A stretch of DNA of 64,000 nucleotides from Paracoccaceae bacterium. GTDB taxonomy: Bacteria; Pseudomonadota; Alphaproteobacteria; Rhodobacterales; Rhodobacteraceae. Positions 43,695 through 51,974 of the stretch are shown piece after piece. Location of the stretch: positions 39,288 to 103,287 of the forward strand of contig JAHDXW010000014.1 in the NCBI GenBank assembly GCA_023383015.1. The letters run 5' to 3'. The notes under the pieces were generated by a model. That model saw nothing but the letters and a program-made list of their open reading frames with translations, was not told where the DNA came from and made no database searches. Numbering within the stretch: position 1 is the stretch's first letter; each line of letters begins with the position of its first letter. A program made the translations under genes and the position numbers.

Positions 43695-44423
43695 ATGAGC
43701 AGACCCCGCTCGCCCGAGGAACGGGCACGCATGATGGAGCTGATGGGCAGCATCGTGGAGGGGCTCGGCAAGGCGCTGGGCCGCGAGGTCGAGGTGGTGC
43801 TGCACGACCTGTCCACACCCGGGGCTTCGGTGGTGGCGATCGCCAACGGCGAGATCACGGGCCGCTCGGTCGGCAGCCCCATCGTCAGCGGCCCGCTTGA
43901 TGACGTCGGGCTGAACCGGCTGATCTACTCCCGCGACGCCAGCGCCGAGGAGGCCTGCACGCTGGTCACCGGCTACCGCAGCCGCACCCGCGCGGGCCGC
44001 GAGCTGGACTCCACGACGATGTTCTTCCGCGACGGCGACGGGCAGGCCTATGCCGCACTCTGCGTCAACGTCGACCGGACCCGGCTGCGCGAGATCCAGA
44101 GCCTCGTGCGCGACCTGCTCGGCGAGGGCGAGGGCCGGCCGGAGGCCCATGGCGCCAGTGAATCGGTCAGCGTCGACAGGCTCGTCGAGGAGATCATCGA
44201 GGACGGCATCCGGGCCACCGGCAAGCCCGTCTCGATCATGACCAAGGAAGACAAGATCGAGGCCGTGCGGCAGATGCAGCAACGCGGCCTGTTCCTGATA
44301 CGCTCGAGCGTCGACATGGTCGCCGCGAACCTCGCGGTGTCGCGGTTCACCATCTACAACTATCTCGACGAGCTGAAGAAGTTGGCGCAGCCAGGCGAGC
44401 GCGGCGAGGAGGCGGTGCGCTGA
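43695..44423 (+). CDS. YheO/DauR-type transcriptional regulator
   Basis: 242 residues: N-terminal PAS-like YheO domain (EVEVVLHDLSTPGASVVAIA, IANGEITGRSVGSP, TTMFFRDGDGQAYAALCVNVD) and a C-terminal HTH_22 (KIEAVRQMQQRGLFLIRSSV followed by VAANLAVSRFTIYNYLDEL). Family members such as DauR control D-amino-acid use. It follows RidA by 19 bp, and its stop is 9 bp from the convergent PLP-enzyme stop, suggesting it regulates the opposing transporter operon. Confidence 0.88.
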   Translation: MSRPRSPEERARMMELMGSIVEGLGKALGREVEVVLHDLSTPGASVVAIANGEITGRSVGSPIVSGPLDDVGLNRLIYSRDASAEEACTLVTGYRSRTRAGRELDSTTMFFRDGDGQAYAALCVNVDRTRLREIQSLVRDLLGEGEGRPEAHGASESVSVDRLVEEIIEDGIRATGKPVSIMTKEDKIEAVRQMQQRGLFLIRSSVDMVAANLAVSRFTIYNYLDELKKLAQPGERGEEAVR

Positions 44424-44432
44424 GCGCGCCCC

Positions 44433-45623
44433 TCACCCGGCCACGGCGGCCAGATGCGGCAGCAGCAGTTCGGTTCCCTTCAGTCCCGACCCCGTGAGCA
44501 TCAGCACGACCGTCTCGTCGACGGCGATGCGGCCTTCGGCCCGCAGCCGCCGCAACCCGGCCAGCGCCGCGGCCGAGGACGGCTCGACAAGCAGACCCTC
44601 GTGTCGCGCCAGCTGGAGCTGGGCCGCGCGGATCTCGTCGTCGGACACGATGGTGCCGGCGCCGCCGGTCCTGCGCATGATGTCGACGACGTGAGGCCCT
44701 GCCTCCGGCTTGGCCGAGAGCAGCCCGACCGCGATGGAATCGGGCCGCTCGGCGCCCTTCATCGGCTCTCCCGTCCGCCAAGCGTCGACGATCGGGCGGC
44801 AGCTTTCGGCCTGGATGCAATCGAGCGCCGGCATCCTGTCGACCCAGCCCAGCGCCATGAGCTCGGTGAAGCCCTTGTAGAGGGCCATGATCCCGGTCCC
44901 GCCCGCAGTGGGGCACACGATTCGGTCGGGTGCCTTCCAGCCCAGCGCCTCGGCGATCTCGTAACCGATCACCTTCTTGCCCTCGACGCGGTAGGGGTTG
45001 GCGGGCACGCCGGCATCGATCAGCCCGTGCTCCTCCGCGAGCCGGCGGGCCAGGCGCCCCGCCTCCACCGATGTCCCCTCGGCCCTGTGGTCGATGGCGC
45101 CGTAGACGGCAAGCTGGACGCGCATCGCGTCGTACGAGCCCGGCAGCGTGACGGCGTGGAACGGAATGCCCGCGACCCCGCAGTAGGCCGCGAAGGCGGA
45201 CGAGCCGTTGCCGCCCGAGACCAGCACGATTCCCCGCACCGCGGTCTCGCGGGCCTTGGAGACGCAGGTGCTTGCCGAATAGTCCTTGAAGCTGCCGGTC
45301 GGGTTGCGCGACAGATCCTTGAAGTGGAGGTTGCGCATCCCGAGCGAGGCGCCGATCTGCCGGCTGGGAAGCAACGGCGTGCCGCCCTCGGCCAGCGACA
45401 GGATTGCCGCGGTGTCGCGCACCGGCAGCAGCCGTCGGAATCGCCACAGGCCACCGTGGCTGGCCGTGATCGCATCGCGGTCGATCGCGCCGGCCGCCCG
45501 GTCGAGATCGTAGCGCGCCTGCATGTAATGACCGCAGCGCTCGCAGCGCAGGGCCGTCGACATGTCATCCTGTGCATGGCCGCAGCCCATGCACGCCAGA
45601 TGCCTGATGAAGCTGTCCGTCAT
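44433..45623 (-). CDS. Threonine-synthase-like PLP enzyme with N-terminal zinc ribbon
   Basis: 396 residues from ATG 45623. The N-terminus has two CxxC pairs (Cys11/14 and Cys27/30), a zinc-ribbon seen in archaeal-type threonine synthases. PLP lysine Lys113 lies in RNPTGSFKDYSAS, followed by VLVSGGNGSSAFAAYCG and the C-terminal VEPSSAAALAGL. Threonine synthase acts on O-phosphohomoserine, but transporter-linked copies often have other beta- or gamma-elimination/replacement roles. It follows the permease by a 4-bp overlap, so degradation or conversion of the imported amino acid is a better guess than core threonine synthesis. Confidence 0.87.
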   Translation of the reverse strand: MTDSFIRHLACMGCGHAQDDMSTALRCERCGHYMQARYDLDRAAGAIDRDAITASHGGLWRFRRLLPVRDTAAILSLAEGGTPLLPSRQIGASLGMRNLHFKDLSRNPTGSFKDYSASTCVSKARETAVRGIVLVSGGNGSSAFAAYCGVAGIPFHAVTLPGSYDAMRVQLAVYGAIDHRAEGTSVEAGRLARRLAEEHGLIDAGVPANPYRVEGKKVIGYEIAEALGWKAPDRIVCPTAGGTGIMALYKGFTELMALGWVDRMPALDCIQAESCRPIVDAWRTGEPMKGAERPDSIAVGLLSAKPEAGPHVVDIMRRTGGAGTIVSDDEIRAAQLQLARHEGLLVEPSSAAALAGLRRLRAEGRIAVDETVVLMLTGSGLKGTELLLPHLAAVAG

Positions 45624-46753
45624 CCGACCTGCCTCGCGCCCTGCATGTCTGTCTCCTGCGATGCCCCGGCCACGGCCGGGCGGTTTGCGTAACGGCCTTC
45701 CAGTCGGCGGCTGTACTGCGAGAAGGAGAAGCAGATCAGCCAGAACAGGAAGGCCACGAACATCAGCGGCTCGATCGAATGGCCGACCCAGCGGGGATTG
45801 GCCGCGGCGAGCACCGCGCCACCGAGGACGTCGTAAAGCCCGATCGCGACCACGAGGGTGGAGCCCTTGATGAAGTTGATGAAGGTCCCGATCAGCGCCG
45901 GCTGGACGCGCCGCAGGGCCTGGGGCAGCACGATGAAGCGCAGCGTCTGGACCCGCGTCAGCCCGAGCGAGGATGCCGCCTCCTCCTGCCCGCGGGGAAC
46001 GCCGGCCAGGCCGCCGCGCACGACCTCGGCAATCGAGGCCGCCGAGAACAGCGTGATCCCGACCGCCGCCATGAGCGTGGTGTCGGGCCGCAGCCAGGGG
46101 GGCAGGAACAGCGGCAGGATCAGGGTTGCCATCAGCAGGATCATGACCAGCGGGACGCTGCGCACGACCTCGATGTAGATGGTGCACAGCGTATGCACGA
46201 TCGGATGGCGGGTGGAGCGCCGGCCGAGCGCCAGCAGCACCCCGGCCGGAAAGGCAAGCGTCTGGCTGAACACCGCCAGCACGATCGTCAGCAGCAGCCC
46301 GCCCCACTGCCGCGGCGGGACGGCGGGCAGCCCGGCGATGCCGCCGTGAAGCAGCACGAGGAACGCCGACGCGGCAAGGCCCGCGACCGCCAGCCTGCGG
46401 CGCGGCCGCCGGACCAGCCCGGTCACGACCGCGGCGGCCGCCAGCAGGAGGATGCCGACCGCCACCGCCAGCCGCCAGCGCTCCGATCCCGGGTAGAGCC
46501 CGACGAAGAACAGCGGCCACATGTCCACGATCACCGACCAGCAGGCGCCCGAGGCGGCGCGGCAGGCCTCCGGGTCGGGGCGAAAGGCAGCGTTCGTGTA
46601 CGCCCAGTCGACCAGCCGGGGCAGCAGTGCGGCGAGAGCCGCGCCCATGGAAAGCGTCAGGATGCCGTCGAACCAGGTCCGGAACAGGTTGCGCCGCGCC
46701 CAGTCCAGCGGCCGGACGCGCGCCGCCCGGCGCGGCTCTATGCCCAGGACCAC
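45620..46753 (-). CDS. Polar amino-acid ABC permease (AapM type)
   Basis: 377 residues from GTG 46753, chosen for AGGAGA 5 nt upstream and because it gives a 16-bp overlap with the previous permease gene. Hydrophobic, with a long N-terminal extension and extra segments before the binding-protein-dependent permease core, as in AapM. The EAA loop reads ASSLGLTRVQTLRFIVLPQALRRVQPALIG. It pairs with the AapQ-like subunit upstream; no ATPase gene is present in the operon. Confidence 0.9.
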   Translation of the reverse strand: MVLGIEPRRAARVRPLDWARRNLFRTWFDGILTLSMGAALAALLPRLVDWAYTNAAFRPDPEACRAASGACWSVIVDMWPLFFVGLYPGSERWRLAVAVGILLLAAAAVVTGLVRRPRRRLAVAGLAASAFLVLLHGGIAGLPAVPPRQWGGLLLTIVLAVFSQTLAFPAGVLLALGRRSTRHPIVHTLCTIYIEVVRSVPLVMILLMATLILPLFLPPWLRPDTTLMAAVGITLFSAASIAEVVRGGLAGVPRGQEEAASSLGLTRVQTLRFIVLPQALRRVQPALIGTFINFIKGSTLVVAIGLYDVLGGAVLAAANPRWVGHSIEPLMFVAFLFWLICFSFSQYSRRLEGRYANRPAVAGASQETDMQGARQVG

Positions 46754-48111
46754 GCGTATCTCCTCTCGAACCGGTTCAGGATGAACGACACCATCAGGTT
46801 GAACGCCATGAACACCGAAATGGTGATCAGCAGCACCTCGATCGGCTGACCGGTCTGGTTGATGATGACGTTGTTGAGGGTGACGAGTTCGGGATAGGCG
46901 ATCGCGAAACCGAGGGAGCTGTCCTTGATCAGCGACAGGTACTGCGTGATCAGCGGCGGGAACATCACCCGCAGCGCCTGGGGAAAGACGATCAGACGGA
47001 GTATCCTCCCCTCGCGGAAGCCGAGCGCCAGCGCCGCCTGCCGCTGGCCCGGATCGACCCCTTGCAGACCGGCGCGCACGATCTCGGCAATGAAGGCCGC
47101 GTGGTAGAGGCCCAGTCCCAGCAGCAGCGCGGCAAACTCGGGCGAAAGGCGCAGGCCGCCAACGTAGTTGAAGCCGCTGAGCACCGGATAGGAGAACGTG
47201 GCGGGTGCCCCGGACAGGGCCCAGGCCAGGGCCGGAGCGGCAACCGGCAGCAGCGGAACCGCGGCCCACCAGCCCGGCAGCGCGCCGGTCGCCATCTTGG
47301 CCGCGATGGCGCGGCGGTAGGTCATGACGGCGAGGCCCGTGCCGGCAAGCAAGGCAAGGATCACCGGCCAGGTGCCTCCGGTGGCGTGGATGTCGGGCAG
47401 GAACACCCCGCGGTTGTTCAGCACCACGGTGCCGCCGATGTCGAGGGACTGGCGCACCGCGGGCAGGGCCCTCAGAACCCCGAAGTACCAGAACAGCACC
47501 AGCACCAGCAGCGGAATGTTTCGCAGCGTCTCGACGAAGGCGGTCGCCGCGCGGGCCAGAAGCCAGTTGCTCGACAGCCGCGCGATGCCGACAAGGACGC
47601 CCGCGGCGGTGGCAATGACGCAGCCGAACAGGCCCGCCTTGACGGTGTTGGCAAACCCCGCCGACAGGGCAAAGGCAAAGCTTCGCTCGGGCGAGTACTC
47701 CACCAGCGCGACGCCGGCCACGCCCAGCGCTGCCATCCCGCCGGCGCCGAGCAGTGCGAGAAACCCCAGCGCCGCCCCCCGCCGTGCCGCCGTGCCACCG
47801 GCCAGCAAGGGCATCGCAAGGCCGCCCGCGGCAGCCAGCAGGAGCGCCACGAAGGCCCATCCCCCCGCGTCCGACGGAAGCAGGATCGGCAGCGTCTCGC
47901 CGATCGCGAAACCCGCCTCCTGCAGGAGGAAACCGAACCCCGTGCCGACCCCGCGCGCGGCCAGCCGGGCCGAGGCGCCGGCATAGATGGCCGCCGCCCC
48001 GCCGAGCAGGGCCAGCACGATCGTGGCACGGAACAGGTGGTGCCGGTACCGGGACAGGATGTGCCACCCTGCCGCCGGCCCTTGCCCCCGGCCGCGCACG
48101 CCGGCCGTCAT
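46738..48111 (-). CDS. Polar amino-acid ABC permease (AapQ type)
   Basis: 457 residues from ATG 48111, longer than single-domain HisQ-like permeases because of extra N-terminal segments, as in AapQ. Core motifs: ARAATAFVETLRNIPLLVLV, GLQGVDPGQRQAALALGFRE and IVFPQALRVMFPPLITQYLSLIKDSSLG. It forms a heterodimeric channel with the AapM-like protein. The gene starts 47 bp after the stop of the binding-protein gene. Confidence 0.9.
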   Translation of the reverse strand: MTAGVRGRGQGPAAGWHILSRYRHHLFRATIVLALLGGAAAIYAGASARLAARGVGTGFGFLLQEAGFAIGETLPILLPSDAGGWAFVALLLAAAGGLAMPLLAGGTAARRGAALGFLALLGAGGMAALGVAGVALVEYSPERSFAFALSAGFANTVKAGLFGCVIATAAGVLVGIARLSSNWLLARAATAFVETLRNIPLLVLVLFWYFGVLRALPAVRQSLDIGGTVVLNNRGVFLPDIHATGGTWPVILALLAGTGLAVMTYRRAIAAKMATGALPGWWAAVPLLPVAAPALAWALSGAPATFSYPVLSGFNYVGGLRLSPEFAALLLGLGLYHAAFIAEIVRAGLQGVDPGQRQAALALGFREGRILRLIVFPQALRVMFPPLITQYLSLIKDSSLGFAIAYPELVTLNNVIINQTGQPIEVLLITISVFMAFNLMVSFILNRFERRYAWSWA

Positions 48112-48157
48112 CGCACTGCGCCGGGACCTCCCGGGCGATCGCTCGTCCCCCGGCCGC

Positions 48158-49171
48158 TCACCGGATCGGAAGCCCATAGATCAGCCCGCCGCGCGACCAC
48201 AGGTCGTTGATCCCGCGGGCCATGTTGAAGCGGCTCTGCGTACCGAGATGGCGGTCGAATATCTCGCCGTAGTTGCCGACCGCCCTGATCGCCCGGACCG
48301 CCCAGTCCTGCGCCAGCCCGGCGTCCGGGCCGAGCGTTCCGGTCGCGCCGAGCAGGCGCTGGATTTCCGGCACCTCGGAGGTCGCGGCCATGTCCTCGAC
48401 GTTGGCCTGGGTGAGGCCCAGCTCCTCGGCGTTGACGAGGGCCGCGAAGACCCAGGTCATCACGTTGTTCCACTCCGAGTCGTTCTGCCGGGTCACGGCG
48501 CCGACCGGCTCCTTCGACAGCAGTTCGGGCAGGATTACGAAGTCATCGGGGTTGGCCAGCGTCATGCGCATCGCGGCCAGCGAGGTGTCGTCCTGCGTGA
48601 AGGCGTCGCAGCGCCCCTCGACGAAGGCCCGGAACCCGTCCTCCAGCTTCTCGAACAGGACCTGGCTGTAGGTCTGGCCGGTCTTGCGGAAGTAGTCGGC
48701 GAGGAACTGGTCGGCGGTGGTGCCGGCGCTCATGCAGATCGAGGCACCGTCGAGCTGGGTGGTGCTTGTCACCCCGAGCGACCTCGGCACCATCAGCATG
48801 CCGCCGCCGTAGAAGTTGATGAAGGGGAAGTCGGCGCCGAGCTTGGTGTCGCGGTTCATCGTCTGCGTCGTCGTCATCAGCAGCACTTCGACGGCGCCCG
48901 AGGTGAGCGCGGTGAAGCGCTGCTGCGGCGACAGGGGCAGGAACTCGGGCTCGACGCCGATCGCCGCCGCCGCCGCCTTGCAGAAGTCGATGTCGAAGCC
49001 GCTCACAACGCCGCTCGCGTCGGTCGTCGAGAAGCCCGGCTTCTCGATGTGCACGCCGCACCGCAGCGTGCCGCGATCCCGCACATCGGAGAGGGTCGAG
49101 GCGGGTGCCGCCGTGCCCCAGGCCGCGGACAGAAGTCCGGCCGCGGCCATCATGGTCGAAAGAAACCGCAT
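48158..49171 (-). CDS. Amino-acid ABC transporter substrate-binding protein (AapJ type)
   Basis: 337 residues from ATG 49171, after AAGGGGGGAACGAAC. Signal peptide MRFLSTMMAAAGLLSAAWG, cut near APAS. SBP_bac_3 fold: LRCGVHIEKPGFSTTDASGVVSGFDIDFCKAAAAAIG, QRFTALTSGAVEVLLMTTTQTMNRD, ICMSAGTTADQF and RCDAFTQDDTSLA, all AapJ-like. It should bind L-amino acids in the periplasm for the two permeases downstream. Candidate promoter lies upstream at 49247-49276. Confidence 0.92.
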   Translation of the reverse strand: MRFLSTMMAAAGLLSAAWGTAAPASTLSDVRDRGTLRCGVHIEKPGFSTTDASGVVSGFDIDFCKAAAAAIGVEPEFLPLSPQQRFTALTSGAVEVLLMTTTQTMNRDTKLGADFPFINFYGGGMLMVPRSLGVTSTTQLDGASICMSAGTTADQFLADYFRKTGQTYSQVLFEKLEDGFRAFVEGRCDAFTQDDTSLAAMRMTLANPDDFVILPELLSKEPVGAVTRQNDSEWNNVMTWVFAALVNAEELGLTQANVEDMAATSEVPEIQRLLGATGTLGPDAGLAQDWAVRAIRAVGNYGEIFDRHLGTQSRFNMARGINDLWSRGGLIYGLPIR

Positions 49172-49246
49172 GTTCGTTCCCCCCTTGCTGCGACGTGGCC
49201 GAGCGCGACCGGGCGGCCCGACGGCCTGCATGTCTATTCTTTGTTT

Positions 49247-49276
49247 AGTATAACCACGATCTGTTCAAGCTGGCAA
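49247..49276 (-). promoter_or_regulatory. Promoter of the Aap-like operon
   Basis: On the minus strand TTGCCA (complement of 49271-49276), 18-bp spacer, TATACT (complement of 49247-49252), about 75 bp before the ATG at 49171. The AT-rich patch stands out from the GC-rich flanks. The rest of the 49172-49363 gap shows nothing else. Confidence 0.6.
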
Positions 49277-49363
49277 TCCGCGAAAGGCGGGTCGCCGGCC
49301 CGGGGGCCTGCGTCCCCGGCGGGCGGCCCGCCGGGGACGCGCGGGCCGGGGGAAGAGGGGCCG

Positions 49364-50449
49364 TCAGCCGGGGCGGCGCAGCAGCGCGCGCATCCGCTCC
49401 AGCGGGTCGAGACCCATCTGCAGGAGCAGGTGCAGCATGTCGAGGGGCACCCAGTTCTCGCGGATCAGCCCCTCGTGGTGCAGGTAGAAGTCCATCACCC
49501 GCATGAACACCGGCCGGCCGGTTGGCGGCAGGCCGCAGAAGCCGCCGCCGTTGTGCACGGCATAGACCGACGGCCAGCCGCCGGTCACCGAATAGGGGCC
49601 GTCGCCGATCCGGATGTAATGCCCGGCGCCGTGGCGGGCGCGCTCGGCCGTCACCTCCTCGAAGCTTCCCTGCGGTCGGTGGAAGGCGATGCGGAAGGGC
49701 AGCTGGTGGCCGTCGACGAAACCTGCCAGCCCGCGCGTTGTGCCGATCCCGGCCGGCCCGTACCACATCATCCGCGGGTGCCAGTGCAGGCGCTGCGGCA
49801 TCGCGATCAGGCTCTCGCGGGACAGGCTGCTGCGGTCGTCGTGTTCGGCCAGCGTGCGGTGCATGGCCAGCGTCTGGGAGATGCTGGCCAGCGACTGGCC
49901 GGGGTCGGAGGGCGCATGGCGCAGCCCGTCGCAGGTGATCGGCGCGGGCCATGTGACCTCGTCACCCATGGCCGGGCCGAGCGGCCAGTGCCCGGCCTGG
50001 CGCATGACGTCGAGCACGTCCCAGAGCAGGCTGGCCTGCGTCGCCCGGCCGTCCTCGCCGATTCGCCAGACTTCGCCGTAGCGGATGAAGACGACCCGGT
50101 CGGTTGCCGGGATGCCCAGCCAGTCGCCGCGCATCGTGCCGCAGTAGTGCCCGGCCGCGGCGATGAAGCGGTTCCCGAGGTAGCTTCCGCCCAGCAGGAT
50201 CGAATCGCGGCGCTCGAGGTCGGGAAATGCGGCCTTGAGCGGAAGCCAGACCTGCCGCAGCGCCGCCCCGCTGCCGGCGACCTCGTTCATCGGATGGGCG
50301 ACACGCCAGGTGCAGTCGGGGGCGGCGAGGCGGGCGAGTGCGGCCTCGGTGCCGGCAGCCGGCGCCTCGGCCAGCGCGCACAGGCCGGCATGAATCGCCC
50401 GGCGCAGGTCCGGGCCGGGGGAAAGCTCGGGGGAAAGGTCGTCGGTCAT
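49364..50449 (-). CDS. Two-domain SnoaL/NTF2-fold protein (copy 1, divergent from the transporter)
   Basis: 361 residues. Two NTF2-like halves: residues ~15-150 with AAPDCTWRVAHPMNEVAG, GHYCGTMRGDWLGIPATDR, FIRYGEVWRIGEDGR, and ~200-350 with [53 protein letters not shown]. The family (ester cyclases, SnoaL-like) includes cyclases, hydrolases and dehydratases acting with an Asp/His pair; no reaction can be assigned. The WHPxxxWYGPA block recurs in the proteins at 54946 and 57334. It is divergent from the ABC genes across the LacI-type operator at 50511. Confidence 0.82.
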   Translation of the reverse strand: MTDDLSPELSPGPDLRRAIHAGLCALAEAPAAGTEAALARLAAPDCTWRVAHPMNEVAGSGAALRQVWLPLKAAFPDLERRDSILLGGSYLGNRFIAAAGHYCGTMRGDWLGIPATDRVVFIRYGEVWRIGEDGRATQASLLWDVLDVMRQAGHWPLGPAMGDEVTWPAPITCDGLRHAPSDPGQSLASISQTLAMHRTLAEHDDRSSLSRESLIAMPQRLHWHPRMMWYGPAGIGTTRGLAGFVDGHQLPFRIAFHRPQGSFEEVTAERARHGAGHYIRIGDGPYSVTGGWPSVYAVHNGGGFCGLPPTGRPVFMRVMDFYLHHEGLIRENWVPLDMLHLLLQMGLDPLERMRALLRRPG

Positions 50450-50510
50450 TGTCAGCCTCGCTCATGCGGGAAGCCCCGCGCGGGTCTTGCAGGCGCATTC
50501 ATTAATTCTG

Positions 50511-50528
50511 CTTGCATACGAATGCAAG
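50511..50528. promoter_or_regulatory. LacI-type operator candidate
   Basis: CTTGCATACGAATGCAAG: arms CTTGCAT/ATGCAAG perfect, 18 bp with central CG, the form recognised by LacI/GalR regulators. It lies in the 151-bp gap between the copy-1 SnoaL gene (50449, minus) and the binding-protein gene (50601, plus), where a single site could control both. The LacI gene at 59132 in the same cluster is the obvious candidate to bind it. No other copy was noticed in the cluster. Confidence 0.75.
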
Positions 50529-50600
50529 TCCCGTCATCCTGCGCCCGGGCGGAGGGCCGAGTCACCCGCGCTCCGCGTCCCACAGCCAGGGAGGAAGTCC

Positions 50601-51857
50601 ATGAAGCACATCTCTCGCAGGGCGACGCTGGCGTCGTTCCTCTGTTCCGTAGCCCTGGCCGGGGCGGCCGCCCCGGCGCTGGCCGACTGCGGCATCGCCT
50701 CGGGCCGGGTCTCGATCGTCGGCAACGAATTCCCGGCGATCAAGTCAGTCGCCGCAAAAGCTGCTGAATGCGCAATCGCATCTGTCCAGATCAAGGCGAA
50801 CCTCACCGCCGATCACCAGAAGATCAACCTGCCCGGCATGCAGGGGAACCCGGCCGAATACACCACCGCCATCGTCGCCACCTCCTCGATCGTGGCACTC
50901 CTCAACGGCGATGTGGTCCGCCCGTTGGACGACCTTGTCGCCCAGCACGGCGCCGACATCCCGGCCCGCCAGCTGATCACCATCGACGGCAGGATCATGG
51001 CGGTGGCCTTCATGGCCAACTCCCAGCACCTCGTCTATCGCCAGGACGTGCTGGCGCAGGTCGGCGTCGAGCCGCCGAAGACCTATGAGGAGATGATCGA
51101 AGCCGCCGAGAAGATCCGCGCCGCCGGGATCATGCAGAACCCGGTCGGCGGGGCCTATGCCGCGGGCTGGAACCTCGCCCAGGAATTCGTCAACATGTAC
51201 CTCGGCCAAGGCGGCGAGTTCTTCGAGCCCGGGACGGCCAGGGTGGCGATCAACAACGAGCGGGGCATCGCCGCGCTCGAGACGATGAAGGCGCTATCGG
51301 CCTACATGAACCCCGATTTCCTGACCCATGACTCCAACGCCACCTCGGCCGAGTGGGAGGCGGGGAACGTCGCGCTGATGAACATGTGGGGCTCGCGCAC
51401 CGGCCGGCTTATGGACGCCGAGGGCTCGACGCCCGAGGTCTACGAGAACACCAGGGTCGGCGCCCCGATGACAGTCGGCGGCGGCAGCATCCCGGCCACC
51501 ACGCTGTGGTGGGACGGCTGGACGGTGGCCAAGAACATCTCCGACGAGGACGCGCTTGCCACCTTCCTCGCCATGAAGCACGGCACCAGCCCGGCGCTGC
51601 TGAACGACAAGACGATGGGCGAGGCCGTGTGGATGATCGACGGCTACGTCCCCGCGGAGGTCAACGAGGGCGTGCTCCAGACCATGGCGATGGGTGCCAG
51701 GCCGTATCCGATGCTGCCATACATGGGGCTCCTGCACACCGCACTCGGTGACAACATCGCCGATTTCCTGACCGGCAAGGAGGATGCGGCGACGACGCTG
51801 GCCGACATCGAGGCCGCCTACACCGCAGCCGCGCGGGAGCAGGGCTTCCTCAACTGA
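50601..51857 (+). CDS. Carbohydrate-type (CUT1) ABC transporter substrate-binding protein
   Basis: 418 residues from ATG 50601 after AGGGAGGAAG. Signal region MKHISRRATLASFLCSVALA then GAAAPALA, cut before DCGIA; the SRRATLA stretch has a partial twin-arginine look. Family-1 extracellular solute-binding fold: VRPLDDLVAQHGADIPARQL, YRQDVLAQVGVEPPKTYEEM, ALMNMWGSRTGRLMD and LWWDGWTVAKNISDEDA. It serves the two permeases and ATPase downstream. Such systems import di-/oligosaccharides, polyols or glycerophospho-compounds; ligand unknown. Confidence 0.9.
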   Translation: MKHISRRATLASFLCSVALAGAAAPALADCGIASGRVSIVGNEFPAIKSVAAKAAECAIASVQIKANLTADHQKINLPGMQGNPAEYTTAIVATSSIVALLNGDVVRPLDDLVAQHGADIPARQLITIDGRIMAVAFMANSQHLVYRQDVLAQVGVEPPKTYEEMIEAAEKIRAAGIMQNPVGGAYAAGWNLAQEFVNMYLGQGGEFFEPGTARVAINNERGIAALETMKALSAYMNPDFLTHDSNATSAEWEAGNVALMNMWGSRTGRLMDAEGSTPEVYENTRVGAPMTVGGGSIPATTLWWDGWTVAKNISDEDALATFLAMKHGTSPALLNDKTMGEAVWMIDGYVPAEVNEGVLQTMAMGARPYPMLPYMGLLHTALGDNIADFLTGKEDAATTLADIEAAYTAAAREQGFLN

Positions 51858-51866
51858 TCGCATGAC

Positions 51867-51901
51867 GCCGGCCGGCGGCGCCGGGCGCGCCGCCGGCCGG
51901 C
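51867..51901 (+). promoter_or_regulatory. Intercistronic hairpin after the CUT1 binding-protein gene
   Basis: 15-bp perfect GC stem (left arm GCCGGCCGGCGGCGC at 51867-51881, right arm GCGCCGCCGGCCGGC at 51887-51901) with a 5-nt loop, 9 bp after the stop and 65 bp before the next start. The strongest hairpin in the window; no T-run follows, so mRNA protection or partial attenuation is likely. Confidence 0.85.
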
Positions 51902-51974
51902 CCCCGCCGCCAACCACGCCGCCCGCACCGGCCGGCGACCACTGGGCGGCGGCGCAACCGCACGAGGAGCGGCC

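Noticed and set aside
44433..46520. Threonine-synthase-like protein fused to an N-terminal extension
   Set aside because: The extension is the out-of-frame shadow of the AapM-like gene; the true start at 45623 overlaps its stop by 4 bp.
45620..48067. Single 815-residue fused permease
   Set aside because: The frame is open through the AapQ-like gene but reads it out of frame; GTG 46753 with AGGAGA is the true start.
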